The position numbers and the translations under genes were made by a program. DNA of 64,000 bases, taken from Pseudidiomarina taiwanensis. Its GTDB lineage: Bacteria > Pseudomonadota > Gammaproteobacteria > Enterobacterales > Alteromonadaceae. Numbering within the stretch: the stretch's first letter is position 1; each line of letters starts with the position of its first letter. Under the pieces are notes generated by a model, which was given only the letters and a program-made list of their open reading frames with translations, was not told the DNA's origin and searched no databases. The stretch is taken from contig NZ_PIQG01000001.1 in assembly GCF_003987435.1 (NCBI RefSeq), forward strand, positions 124,001 through 188,000, in the 5' to 3' direction. Shown here in pieces: positions 10,800 through 24,427 of the stretch.

Positions 10800-11717
10800 A
10801 TGACTATGAGTAATATGCAGATTGTTTTCAGTGTTATTGGGTTGATTTTAATCGTCGCGATTATCGGCCATGGCATGTGGACTATTCGCAAAAATGAACG
10901 TCAGCAGCGCGAGCAAGCTGCGGCAGTTGAACGGAAACGGAGCGATCTTGATCGTGAGGGTTTTGATCAAGATGGCATTGGTTCAGTGAGAGTTGTTCGC
11001 AAGGCTGAAAGCAATGCGCCAGTCGCATCGCCAGCACCAGCTGAGCCTGTCGAAGCAACTTCAGAACCAGTCATCGAGAAGCAAGAAACGAGTGCGGAGA
11101 TTCCTGTAGCAGAAGTTCCAGCCACAGAACCGCAAAGTGAAGCTGAAACCGCGCCTGAGACAGCACCTGAACCGATTCGTGCGTCGCGTGAAGAGCCAGA
11201 ACCCGTCGCTATGCCGACGGTTACGGCAGAGCCTGAGCAAGCGGCGATGGAGCTTACGGTAGCAGCTGAGCCTGACGAACAAGTGCCAACGCAAGAGCCA
11301 GACGAAGTGATCGTGTTGCATGTTATGGGGCAGATCGAGGGCCCTGTATTGTTACAACAAATGACTGAGCTTGGCTTTAAGTTTGGCGAGTTTAGTATTT
11401 TCCATCGCCATGTTGATACCGCTGGAAATGGCCCCGTGCTGTTTAGCCTGGCGAATATGTTCAACCCTGGAACTTTTGACATCGACCAGATCGAAACCTT
11501 TGAAACCCAAGGTGTTGCATTGTTTTTGGCATTACCCATTAAAGGTGACTCGAAGCAAGCCTTTACTATGATGCATAATGCTGCGGTGAAACTTGCTAAA
11601 GCGATTGGTAAAGGGCAGGTGTTAGATGAGCACCGCAATCCACTGACGCGTCAGGCCGTCCAGCATATCCACCAACGGATCCGAGAATACGAACGCCAGC
11701 GTCTGATCCGTCAATAA
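10800..11717 (+). CDS. zipA: Cell division protein ZipA
   Basis: Inner-membrane anchor that binds the FtsZ tail and stabilises the division ring. With the ATG at 10800 it has 305 residues: an N-terminal membrane helix (IVFSVIGLILIVAIIGHGMW), a basic segment with RKNERQQREQ, a proline/glutamate/alanine-rich linker of about 120 residues, and a C-terminal FtsZ-binding domain of about 130 residues starting near VIVLHVMG. A second ATG two codons later (10806) is an alternative start. A longer reading from within smc was rejected because it adds sequence before the membrane anchor. It sits between smc and ligA, the usual order in many gammaproteobacteria. Confidence 0.92.
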   Translation: MTMSNMQIVFSVIGLILIVAIIGHGMWTIRKNERQQREQAAAVERKRSDLDREGFDQDGIGSVRVVRKAESNAPVASPAPAEPVEATSEPVIEKQETSAEIPVAEVPATEPQSEAETAPETAPEPIRASREEPEPVAMPTVTAEPEQAAMELTVAAEPDEQVPTQEPDEVIVLHVMGQIEGPVLLQQMTELGFKFGEFSIFHRHVDTAGNGPVLFSLANMFNPGTFDIDQIETFETQGVALFLALPIKGDSKQAFTMMHNAAVKLAKAIGKGQVLDEHRNPLTRQAVQHIHQRIREYERQRLIRQ

Positions 11718-11731
11718 CCTGATAAAAGTGA

Positions 11732-15354
<3,623 letters not shown>

Positions 15355-15355
<1 letters not shown>

Positions 15356-16068
15356 TAAAAGTTATCTTTTGCTGCTCTTAAGCGGGCGAATTCGGCCACA
15401 TTTTGAGCGCGTAAAAAAGGGTTAATTTGTTTTTCCAAACCAATTGTCGAAGGCAGAGTGCAAGCATCTTCTGCCCGTAACTTTGCGACCTTCGCGGCAT
15501 AATTTACCAATGCCTCGCTGGTGGGCAGGGCGGTGATTGCGAAGTTTAAATTGGCTTGCGTGTATTCATGTGTGCAATAGACGAGGGTTTCGTCAGCAAG
15601 TTCCGCAAGCTGTTGTAAAGATTTATGAAAGACTTCCGGAGTGCCTTCGAACATCCGTCCACAGCCAGCCGAAAATAGGGTGTCACCACAGAATAATTTA
15701 CCGTCACCGTAGTAGCCAATATGATCGAGCGTATGTCCAGGTGTGGCAATCACTTTAAACTCGACATCTAATCCAGGCGGCGATAATACCTCTGAGTCGT
15801 TCAATGGCTGGGTGATTCCTGCAAATGGAGAGTTTGCTGGACCGAAAACCGCTACTTGGTAGGCGGCGACTAATTCGGCAATCCCATTGGTATGGTCCCA
15901 ATGATGATGAGTGACCAAAATGGCACTGAGTTGAGCATTTTTGCGCTGCAAAAAATCTTTTACCGGCTGCGCAGCGCCAGGATCGACAACGACGACTTGG
16001 TCCCTGTCTGGTTCGCTTAACGCCCAAATATAATTGTCGGTAAACGCTCGAATTGCCTCAACCTGCAT
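15355..16068 (-). CDS. gloB: Hydroxyacylglutathione hydrolase (glyoxalase II)
   Basis: Hydrolyses S-lactoylglutathione to lactate and glutathione, the second step of methylglyoxal detoxification. The 237-residue metallo-beta-lactamase-fold protein has the metal motif THHHWDHTNG, then GHTLDHIGY, FCGDTLFSAGCGR and YCTHEYTQANL, all canonical GloB ligands. It is upstream of mltD with a 1-bp overlap and divergent from yafS, which repeats the E. coli gene order. The C-terminal domain is shorter than in E. coli GloB (251). Confidence 0.95.
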
Positions 16069-16134
16069 GCTATAACCCTTAGCTATGAAATGTGGCGAAC
16101 TTAACTTGCTCGAGTATACAGGTGAATCAAGCGA

Positions 16135-16860
16135 ATGTTAAAACCTGCATTAAGTCAACGGCGTTTTGAAGCGCTGCAAGCATGGTCTGAAATCCCTACT
16201 GGCGAGTGGTTACAAGCTGAGGTGGCGGCACAACTCGATGGCTTAAGTGAGCGTATTTTTGGCTATTATTTCGCCCGAGTTGGGGCGCTTTCGGCGAGTA
16301 TTCCACTCCCGCATTTGCGGGTAAGGCGCGATATCTCGATTGCCCCAAGTGGGACCGCTGCAGTGATTGCCCAGCCGACTGCGTGGCCTTTTGGTGAGCA
16401 TAGCTTAGATGGCTTATTGAGTGTCTTGCAGCTGGAATTTCAGCATGATCCGCACTTATACCTGCGCGAGTTGAGTCGCAGTCTCGTCGCTAATGGTTAC
16501 TTTATTCATGTGGGGATGAACCCGTTCGCGCTGGCTCAATTGCGGCGTTTAGCCTGGTGGCAGCAGCAGCCAAGTATTTTTGCTGGGCGTTGGTTTAGTC
16601 AAGCGCGGGTGAAGGACTGGTTACACCTGCTTAATTTTGAGGTGGTCGACTCGGGTTACTTCGCGCCAACCATGCTTATCGAAAGTCTCGATTCCCGCAA
16701 TCGAGTGCAAAAAGGTGTATTTAAGCTTTTACCGAAATTATCAGCCATGTATTATATTGTTGGACGTAAGCGAGAATATCCGCTTACTTGGATTAAGTTG
16801 CGGCCGCAAGTAAAGCAAAGATTGCAAACGATGCCGCTAGCAAACCGACTGGAGCAGTGA
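16135..16860 (+). CDS. yafS: YafS-like SAM-dependent methyltransferase
   Basis: A 241-residue protein matching the class I methyltransferase-like YafS family in length and position. Visible are a central AWPFGEHSLDGLLSVLQLEFQ region, equivalent to the post-motif segment of class I enzymes, and a C-terminal membrane-contact region with MYYIVGRKRE. The N-terminal glycine-rich SAM loop is degenerate, so activity is uncertain. The assignment leans on synteny: gloB-yafS-rnhA-dnaQ is the E. coli order. It ends 1 bp before the downstream permease gene. Confidence 0.72.
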   Translation: MLKPALSQRRFEALQAWSEIPTGEWLQAEVAAQLDGLSERIFGYYFARVGALSASIPLPHLRVRRDISIAPSGTAAVIAQPTAWPFGEHSLDGLLSVLQLEFQHDPHLYLRELSRSLVANGYFIHVGMNPFALAQLRRLAWWQQQPSIFAGRWFSQARVKDWLHLLNFEVVDSGYFAPTMLIESLDSRNRVQKGVFKLLPKLSAMYYIVGRKREYPLTWIKLRPQVKQRLQTMPLANRLEQ

Positions 16861-16861
16861 C

Positions 16862-17611
16862 ATGGCAGCAATTATAGGCGCACTCATTATTGGCATCAGC
16901 TTGGGGCTGTTTGGCTCAGGTGGGTCAATTCTTACTGTTCCGGTGTTGCTCTATTTACTGACCTTCCCGGCCGATGTGGCAATCGCAGCTTCATTATTAA
17001 TCGTTGGCTTTATCGCACTTGGCGCGACCACACCTAAACTTCGCTCAGGTTTGATTAGTTGGAAGCACGTCGCCTTCTTTGGTATCCCAGGCATGGTTGG
17101 TACCTATGCTGGCGCATGGCTTGGTGGGATTCTTGGCGCGACGGTGCAGCTGATTACCTTTGCGGTCCTGATGTTAGTGGCTGCAGTGAGTATGTGGCGC
17201 AAGCGTCCGGTTAGTTCGAGTGGCCCAATCGCTATCCAGCCCTTAAAAATTATTCTCGAAGGAACCGTGGTTGGGGTCATTACCGGCTTTGTTGGGGTCG
17301 GCGGCGGTTTCTTAATTGTACCGGCCTTGGTGTTATTAGGTGGGTTGGCTATCCAGCAAGCGGTCGCCACCTCGCTGGTGATTATTGCCTTAAAATCTTT
17401 TGTCGGCTTCTATAAGTATTATGAGATCCTCGCTGCGCAAGGCGCGGTGTTCGACTGGAATGCCATCTTGATTGTGATTGTTGGCGGCATTGTCGGTAGC
17501 TTTGCGGGGAATTCGATTGGCAAACGGATCGCGACGCAAGGTTTGCAGAAAGGGTTTGCAGTGTTTTTAGTATTAATGGCAGTTTTTGTTCTTTGGCAAC
17601 AACTTAGTTAA
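16862..17611 (+). CDS. TauE/SafE (TSUP) family membrane permease
   Basis: An integral membrane protein of 249 residues with about eight hydrophobic helices in two repeats. Each repeat carries the family's glycine-rich entry motif: FGSGGSILTVPVLLYLL near residue 18 and GVGGGFLIVPALVLL near residue 144. TSUP proteins move sulfite, sulfoacetate or other small organosulfur anions. The immediately following rhodanese gene supports a sulfur role, by inference. It has been inserted, with the rhodanese, between yafS and rnhA relative to the E. coli order. Confidence 0.88.
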   Translation: MAAIIGALIIGISLGLFGSGGSILTVPVLLYLLTFPADVAIAASLLIVGFIALGATTPKLRSGLISWKHVAFFGIPGMVGTYAGAWLGGILGATVQLITFAVLMLVAAVSMWRKRPVSSSGPIAIQPLKIILEGTVVGVITGFVGVGGGFLIVPALVLLGGLAIQQAVATSLVIIALKSFVGFYKYYEILAAQGAVFDWNAILIVIVGGIVGSFAGNSIGKRIATQGLQKGFAVFLVLMAVFVLWQQLS

Positions 17612-17620
17612 GGAGTATCC

Positions 17621-18016
17621 ATGTTAACTTCACAAGAATATTGTGCTCAGGCACGCGCTCAGGTCGAGGAAATCGACGTCCATCAATTACAACAACTTAT
17701 CGCCACTGGCGTGCGGGTGATCGATGTGCGTGAGCCAGGTGAATACGCAGCGGGCCATATTGCGCAAGCGGTGAGCATTCCGCGTGGCGTATTAGAAATG
17801 AAATTAGACCAACACCCAGATGTAGCGGGACAGAGTGATGCGATGCAACAGCTTGCAGCCGAGCCATTGTATTTGATTTGCCGCACCGGCGGTCGCAGTG
17901 CGCTTGCTGCCGAGTCATTGCAACGGATGGGTTTTGATAAAGCGAAAGTTATCTCAGTTGCAGGCGGAATGCAGGCTTGGGAAGAAGCCAAATATCCAAT
18001 GGTTTCAGGCTGCTAA
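17621..18016 (+). CDS. Rhodanese-like sulfurtransferase
   Basis: Single-domain rhodanese of 131 residues. The active-site loop CRTGGRS begins at C87, and the family motifs [15 protein letters not shown] and GGMQAW flank it. Such proteins carry sulfane sulfur as a cysteine persulfide. It is 9 bp downstream of the TSUP permease behind AAGGAG, so the two form a likely operon for reduced sulfur compounds. The stop overlaps the stop of the convergent rnhA in a CTAA tetranucleotide. Confidence 0.92.
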   Translation: MLTSQEYCAQARAQVEEIDVHQLQQLIATGVRVIDVREPGEYAAGHIAQAVSIPRGVLEMKLDQHPDVAGQSDAMQQLAAEPLYLICRTGGRSALAAESLQRMGFDKAKVISVAGGMQAWEEAKYPMVSGC

Positions 18017-18489
18017 ACTGAGCCTTCAAAGCCCGAATCGTCGATTAGATCGTTCCCACTGGCGGCGTTTCGGGCTAATTCATCACAGCGTTCATTTTGC
18101 GGATGGCCAGAGTGTCCTTTGACCCACTCCCAAACGACTTCGTGATGACGCGCTTGGGCTTGATCAAGCCGTTGCCATAAATCGACGTTTTTCACAGGTT
18201 TTCGATTGGCCGTGCGCCAGCCGTTTACTTTCCATTTTTTGATCCAGCTCTGGATACCTTGACGCATGTAGTCGCTATCTGAAGTTAAGATAATTCGGCA
18301 GGGGCGAGTAAGCGTTTCGAGGGCGACAATAGCGGCAAGCATTTCCATCCGATTATTGGTCGTGCAGCGGTAGCCTTGTGCGAGTTCTTTGTGATGCGCA
18401 CCGTACTCAATCACGACACCATAACCGCCTGGCCCTGGATTTCCCAAGCACGAGCCATCGGTGTAGATGTGAACAGTCTTCTGCTGCAT
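18013..18489 (-). CDS. rnhA: Ribonuclease HI
   Basis: Degrades the RNA strand of RNA-DNA hybrids. With the ATG at 18489 (after GAGGGT) it has 158 residues, close to E. coli RNase HI at 155. A start 13 codons upstream adds non-family residues and is rejected. Catalytic acids are visible: D11 in IYTDGSC, E in NRMEML, D in TSDSDYM and the C-terminal aspartate in NERCDELA. The handle region with [10 protein letters not shown] is present. It diverges from dnaQ as in E. coli. Confidence 0.95.
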   Translation of the reverse strand: MQQKTVHIYTDGSCLGNPGPGGYGVVIEYGAHHKELAQGYRCTTNNRMEMLAAIVALETLTRPCRIILTSDSDYMRQGIQSWIKKWKVNGWRTANRKPVKNVDLWQRLDQAQARHHEVVWEWVKGHSGHPQNERCDELARNAASGNDLIDDSGFEGSV

Positions 18490-18584
18490 AATACCCTCAA
18501 ATAACAAACCCTGATTAACGCTTCGCAACGATAAACTAATTCGCTTTAGATTGCGACAGTGGCTGGTTTATGAGGAATAAATTT

Positions 18585-19268
18585 ATGCGTCAAATCGTAC
18601 TCGATACAGAAACGACTGGATTAGACCCTGCGCAGGGACATCGCATCATTGAAATTGGTGCGGTCGAGGTGATTGGACGCAAATTAACGGGTAACACCTT
18701 TCACGTATACATCAATCCCTTGCGAGTGGTTGAGCAAGAGGCCATCGATGTACACGGTATCACCAACGAATTTCTGCAAGATAAGCCGGTCTTCGATGCA
18801 ATAGTAGATGATTTTATTGCCTTTATTGAAGGGGCCGAGTTGGTCATTCACAATGCCCCATTCGACGTCGGTTTTATGGACCATGAATTTCAGCGCGCAA
18901 CGCCCAAGCGGGGGCTCACGCGTGATTATTGTACCGTGCTCGACACCTTGCAGTTAGCGCGGGAACAACGCCCCGGGCAGAAGAACAACTTGGATGCCTT
19001 GTGTCGAGCTTTTGGCATCGACAACTCTAATCGTCACTTCCATGGCGCTTTGCTCGATGCGGAGCTGCTTGCCGATGTTTATCTGGCCATGACGGGTGGC
19101 CAAACTAAGCTCGAATTGGCTGGTGAACAAGCCAAAAACAATACCGAGCAGCGCGGTTGGACAGCGCTTAAGAATAAACCTGCATTGCGAGTGATTCGCG
19201 CATCTGCTGAAGAAGAACAAGCTCATGAAGCGCGTTTACAGCAGTTAAAAGAACCGCTTTGGCGCTAA
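18585..19268 (+). CDS. dnaQ: DNA polymerase III epsilon subunit (proofreading exonuclease)
   Basis: The 3'-5' exonuclease of the replicative polymerase. The 227-residue protein has ExoI motif LDTETTG, ExoII NAPFDVGFMD and ExoIII HGALLDAELLADVYLAMTGGQ. The C-terminal tail, which contacts DnaE, is shorter and less conserved. The ATG at 18585 is preceded by GAGGAA about 10 nt upstream. The ATG at 18570 lies before that ribosome site and is less likely. Next downstream come two tRNA-Asp genes, repeating the E. coli dnaQ-aspV arrangement. Confidence 0.95.
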   Translation: MRQIVLDTETTGLDPAQGHRIIEIGAVEVIGRKLTGNTFHVYINPLRVVEQEAIDVHGITNEFLQDKPVFDAIVDDFIAFIEGAELVIHNAPFDVGFMDHEFQRATPKRGLTRDYCTVLDTLQLAREQRPGQKNNLDALCRAFGIDNSNRHFHGALLDAELLADVYLAMTGGQTKLELAGEQAKNNTEQRGWTALKNKPALRVIRASAEEEQAHEARLQQLKEPLWR

Positions 19269-19314
19269 GATTGATTGTTTTTGCGGCAAACGATTCGAAA
19301 TTCAAAAAAAAAGG

Positions 19315-19343
19315 TTGACGACAATCGGCTCCGCTCTTAATAT
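19315..19343 (+). promoter_or_regulatory. Sigma-70 promoter of the tRNA-Asp pair
   Basis: TTGACG at 19315-19320 and TAATAT at 19338-19343 are separated by 17 bp. A GC-rich stretch (GCGCTCCGC) follows, as in stringently controlled stable-RNA promoters. A poly-A tract lies just upstream of the -35, like an UP element. Confidence 0.75.
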
Positions 19344-19384
19344 GCGCTCCGCAATCGCAGGCAGCAGCCTGCATTGAGAAAGCT

Positions 19385-19461
19385 GGAACGGTAGTTCAGT
19401 TGGTTAGAATACCGGCCTGTCACGCCGGGGGTCGCGGGTTCGAGTCCCGTCCGTTCCGCCA
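19385..19461 (+). tRNA. tRNA-Asp (GUC), copy 1
   Basis: 77 nt including the encoded CCA. The acceptor GGAACGG pairs with CCGTTCC, the anticodon GTC sits in the loop CCTGTCACG, and the T-loop reads GGGTTCGAGTCCC. It is nearly identical to E. coli tRNA-Asp and lies in the same dnaQ-downstream position. Confidence 0.98.
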
Positions 19462-19484
19462 CTTTCTCAGCATCGTAAAAATGC

Positions 19485-19561
19485 GGAACGGTAGTTCAGT
19501 TGGTTAGAATACCGGCCTGTCACGCCGGGGGTCGCGGGTTCGAGTCCCGTCCGTTCCGCCA
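19485..19561 (+). tRNA. tRNA-Asp (GUC), copy 2
   Basis: Identical in all 77 positions to the copy 100 bp upstream, with encoded CCA. The two are separated by a 23-nt spacer and are probably processed from one transcript. Confidence 0.98.
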
Positions 19562-19758
19562 TTTCTCTCAAGTTTTAAGCACTCAAGCATACTCCAAACG
19601 ATAACACCCAAGCGACGCACAAATCAGGCAAACTGCTCGCTTTACGCTGTAAGTTACACTTGAGCCGAGTGTTACCTGCGGTTACATTATCCCACGTACA
19701 ATTATTTCCGCTATCTGCTATGGTAGTGGGCCAACTAATAGTCATGGAGAACCATCTC

Positions 19759-21933
19759 ATGCGTAAGAGTCTTATCGCAATTGCGATTGGTGCAGCAGTA
19801 ACAATGACTGCTTGCTCTGATCAACCGGCAACTGAACAAACTCCAGTTGCTGCGCAGCAAGAGGTTGCTGCAACTGAATTTAATCAAAGTAACCCCTTCT
19901 ATGCTGAGAGCAGCTTACCTTTCCATGCTCCTGATTTTAATACGATCAAGTTTGAACACTACGAGCCAGCAATGCTGGCAGGCCTGGAGCAACACAGTGA
20001 AGAAATCGCGGCAATTGCTAACAACCCAGAAGCGCCAACATTAGAGAATACTATTGTTGCAATGGAAAAAAGTGGTGCTTTACTCGGTCGCGTAACCTCA
20101 GTGTTTTACAACGTTGCAGGTTCTGCCGGTAACGACCAGACCCGTGCTTTGCAAGGCAAAATGGCGCCATTGTTAGCGCAGCATCGGGACAACATCATGC
20201 TCAATCCTGACTTGTTTGCACGAGTTAAAGCAGTGTATGAAGCACGCGATGGTTTGACTGGTGAAGATCTCCGCTTAGTTGAAGAGACCTACACTGATTT
20301 CGTTCGCGCTGGTGCTGAACTAGATGAAGCGGCACAAGCTAAAATTCGTGAAGTGAACTCTGAAATTGCCTCACTGACGACTGAATTTCAGCGTAACTTA
20401 ATGGCTTTAGCCGATGAAAACATGATCGTTGTAGATGATGTTGCTGAGTTGGCTGGTCTGAGTGATGCGCAAATCCAATCATTAGCAAAAGCCGCGACCG
20501 CAGCAGGGCACGATGGTAAATATGTGATCAAAATCACCAATACTACGCGTCAACCCATTCTCCAATCACTTGAAAATCGTGAGCTACGTGAAAAAGTTTG
20601 GCGTGCATCTGCGTTCCGTGGCACCGGGAACACGGCAACAGATAACCGTCCACTGGTCGCACGTCTTGCTCAACTTCGTGCACAAAAAGCTGATCTCCTT
20701 GGTTACCGTAACTGGGGTGACTATGTATTAGAAACCAGCATGGCAGGTGAGCCAGAAGCTGCGCAACAAATGCTGCGTGACTTAGTCCCGGCAGTGGTGA
20801 GCAACGTTGAAGCGGAAAAAGCTGCGATTCAAGAGATGATTATCGCTGAAGGCGGTGATTTTGAAGTTCAACCTTGGGACTGGGCTTACTACGCAGAGAA
20901 AGTGCGTGCCGACAAATACGCACTTGATTCAAGTGAAGTGAAACAGTATTTCGAATTTAACCGTGTCGTTGAAGATGGTGTGTTCTACGCAATGAACCAG
21001 CTCTTTGGTATCACCTTCGAGAAGCGTGACGACATTCCGACCTACGGTGACGACATCTTAGTCTATGAAGTGATGGATGTTGACGGCGAAAGCCTTGGTT
21101 TGTTCTACGGTGACTGGTTTAACCGTCCTGGCAAGCGCGGTGGTGCATGGATGAGTTCATTTGTGTCTCAATCACACCTGCTTGGTAATAAGCCGGTTAT
21201 TTTGAACAACATGAACATCACCAAAGCGCCTGAAGGCGAGCCAACCTTATTGAGCTTTGATGAAGTAAGTACTATGTTCCATGAAATTGGTCACGCCTTG
21301 CATGGTCAGTTCTCGGATGTGTACTACCCGTCACTTGCCGGTACTTCGGTATCGCGTGACTACGTGGAGTTCCCATCAACTTTCCAAGAAGATTGGACGT
21401 TGAACCCACAAGTCATCGCCAACATGGCGAAACATTACGAGACCGGCGAGCAAATTCCACAAGAGCTCCTTGATAAAGTAATGGCAGCGAAAAACTTCAA
21501 TATGGGTTACGACACCCTTGAGTATATCGCCTCTGCTTTGTTGGACTTTGAATATCACACGCTGAGCGCTGATGCACCTTTGATCGAAGACGTTGCAGCA
21601 TTCGAGCAGGCAGCACTTGAGCGTAATGGCGTTGCGGTTGATGCCGTGCCACCACGCTACAAGTCAACCTTCTTTGCTCATGTCTTTGCGGGTGGCTACT
21701 CAGCAGGCTATTACGCTTACATGTGGTCTGAAGTATTGGCGGCAGATGCCTTTAAATACGTACAAGATCAAGGTGGCTTAACCCTAGAAAACGGGCAAGC
21801 ATTCCGGGAAGAAATCTTGTCAAAAGGTAACAGCATTGACACCATGCAGCAGTACATCAACTTCCGCGGCCAAAAGCCGACTGTTGATGCATTACTCGAG
21901 CGTCGTGGTTTAACTACGCCAACGATTGACTAA
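19759..21933 (+). CDS. M3 family metallopeptidase, lipoprotein (peptidyl-dipeptidase Dcp type)
   Basis: Zinc metallopeptidase of 724 residues related to Dcp/oligopeptidase A. The zinc motif FHEIGHALHG is intact and the C-terminal Y-rich substrate region is present (AGGYSAGYYAYMWSEV). The ATG at 19759, behind GGAGA, gives a signal peptide with lipobox MTAC, so the enzyme is anchored in the outer membrane or periplasm, unlike cytoplasmic Dcp. A longer upstream reading would bury the signal peptide and is rejected. It likely removes dipeptides from imported peptides. A rho-independent terminator follows. Confidence 0.9.
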   Translation: MRKSLIAIAIGAAVTMTACSDQPATEQTPVAAQQEVAATEFNQSNPFYAESSLPFHAPDFNTIKFEHYEPAMLAGLEQHSEEIAAIANNPEAPTLENTIVAMEKSGALLGRVTSVFYNVAGSAGNDQTRALQGKMAPLLAQHRDNIMLNPDLFARVKAVYEARDGLTGEDLRLVEETYTDFVRAGAELDEAAQAKIREVNSEIASLTTEFQRNLMALADENMIVVDDVAELAGLSDAQIQSLAKAATAAGHDGKYVIKITNTTRQPILQSLENRELREKVWRASAFRGTGNTATDNRPLVARLAQLRAQKADLLGYRNWGDYVLETSMAGEPEAAQQMLRDLVPAVVSNVEAEKAAIQEMIIAEGGDFEVQPWDWAYYAEKVRADKYALDSSEVKQYFEFNRVVEDGVFYAMNQLFGITFEKRDDIPTYGDDILVYEVMDVDGESLGLFYGDWFNRPGKRGGAWMSSFVSQSHLLGNKPVILNNMNITKAPEGEPTLLSFDEVSTMFHEIGHALHGQFSDVYYPSLAGTSVSRDYVEFPSTFQEDWTLNPQVIANMAKHYETGEQIPQELLDKVMAAKNFNMGYDTLEYIASALLDFEYHTLSADAPLIEDVAAFEQAALERNGVAVDAVPPRYKSTFFAHVFAGGYSAGYYAYMWSEVLAADAFKYVQDQGGLTLENGQAFREEILSKGNSIDTMQQYINFRGQKPTVDALLERRGLTTPTID

Positions 21934-21954
21934 GCGTTAGCGCTGAACTGCAAA

Positions 21955-21980
21955 AGCCCACCGCATGGTGGGCTTTTTTA
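21955..21980 (+). terminator. Rho-independent terminator of the M3 peptidase gene
   Basis: Stem AGCCCACC/GGTGGGCT with a short GCAT loop, followed by six T residues. It lies 21 bp after the peptidase stop. Confidence 0.9.
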
Positions 21981-22013
21981 TACCAATGGGTGACTGGTCT
22001 CAGCGCCCCAATC

Positions 22014-22023
22014 TTGCTATAAT
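22014..22023 (+). promoter_or_regulatory. Extended -10 promoter of isocitrate dehydrogenase
   Basis: TTGCTATAAT contains a TG-type extension and a perfect TATAAT (22018-22023), 53 bp before the start codon. No good -35 is seen, as is common for extended -10 promoters. Confidence 0.5.
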
Positions 22024-22039
22024 TTGCGCACTTTTTTAG

Positions 22040-24304
<2,265 letters not shown>

Positions 24305-24324
24305 TAGCCAAACATAGCACGCAC

Positions 24325-24353
24325 AAGGCAGCTCATCTGAGCTGCCTTTTTTA
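24325..24353 (+). terminator. Rho-independent terminator of isocitrate dehydrogenase
   Basis: Stem AAGGCAGCTC/GAGCTGCCTT with loop ATCT, followed by a run of T residues. Confidence 0.92.
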
Positions 24354-24427
24354 TACCTAAACTTCGCATGACATCAGCACTGGCATACGGCACAATAGTT
24401 GCTATCAGGAATTAATAACCAAACTGC

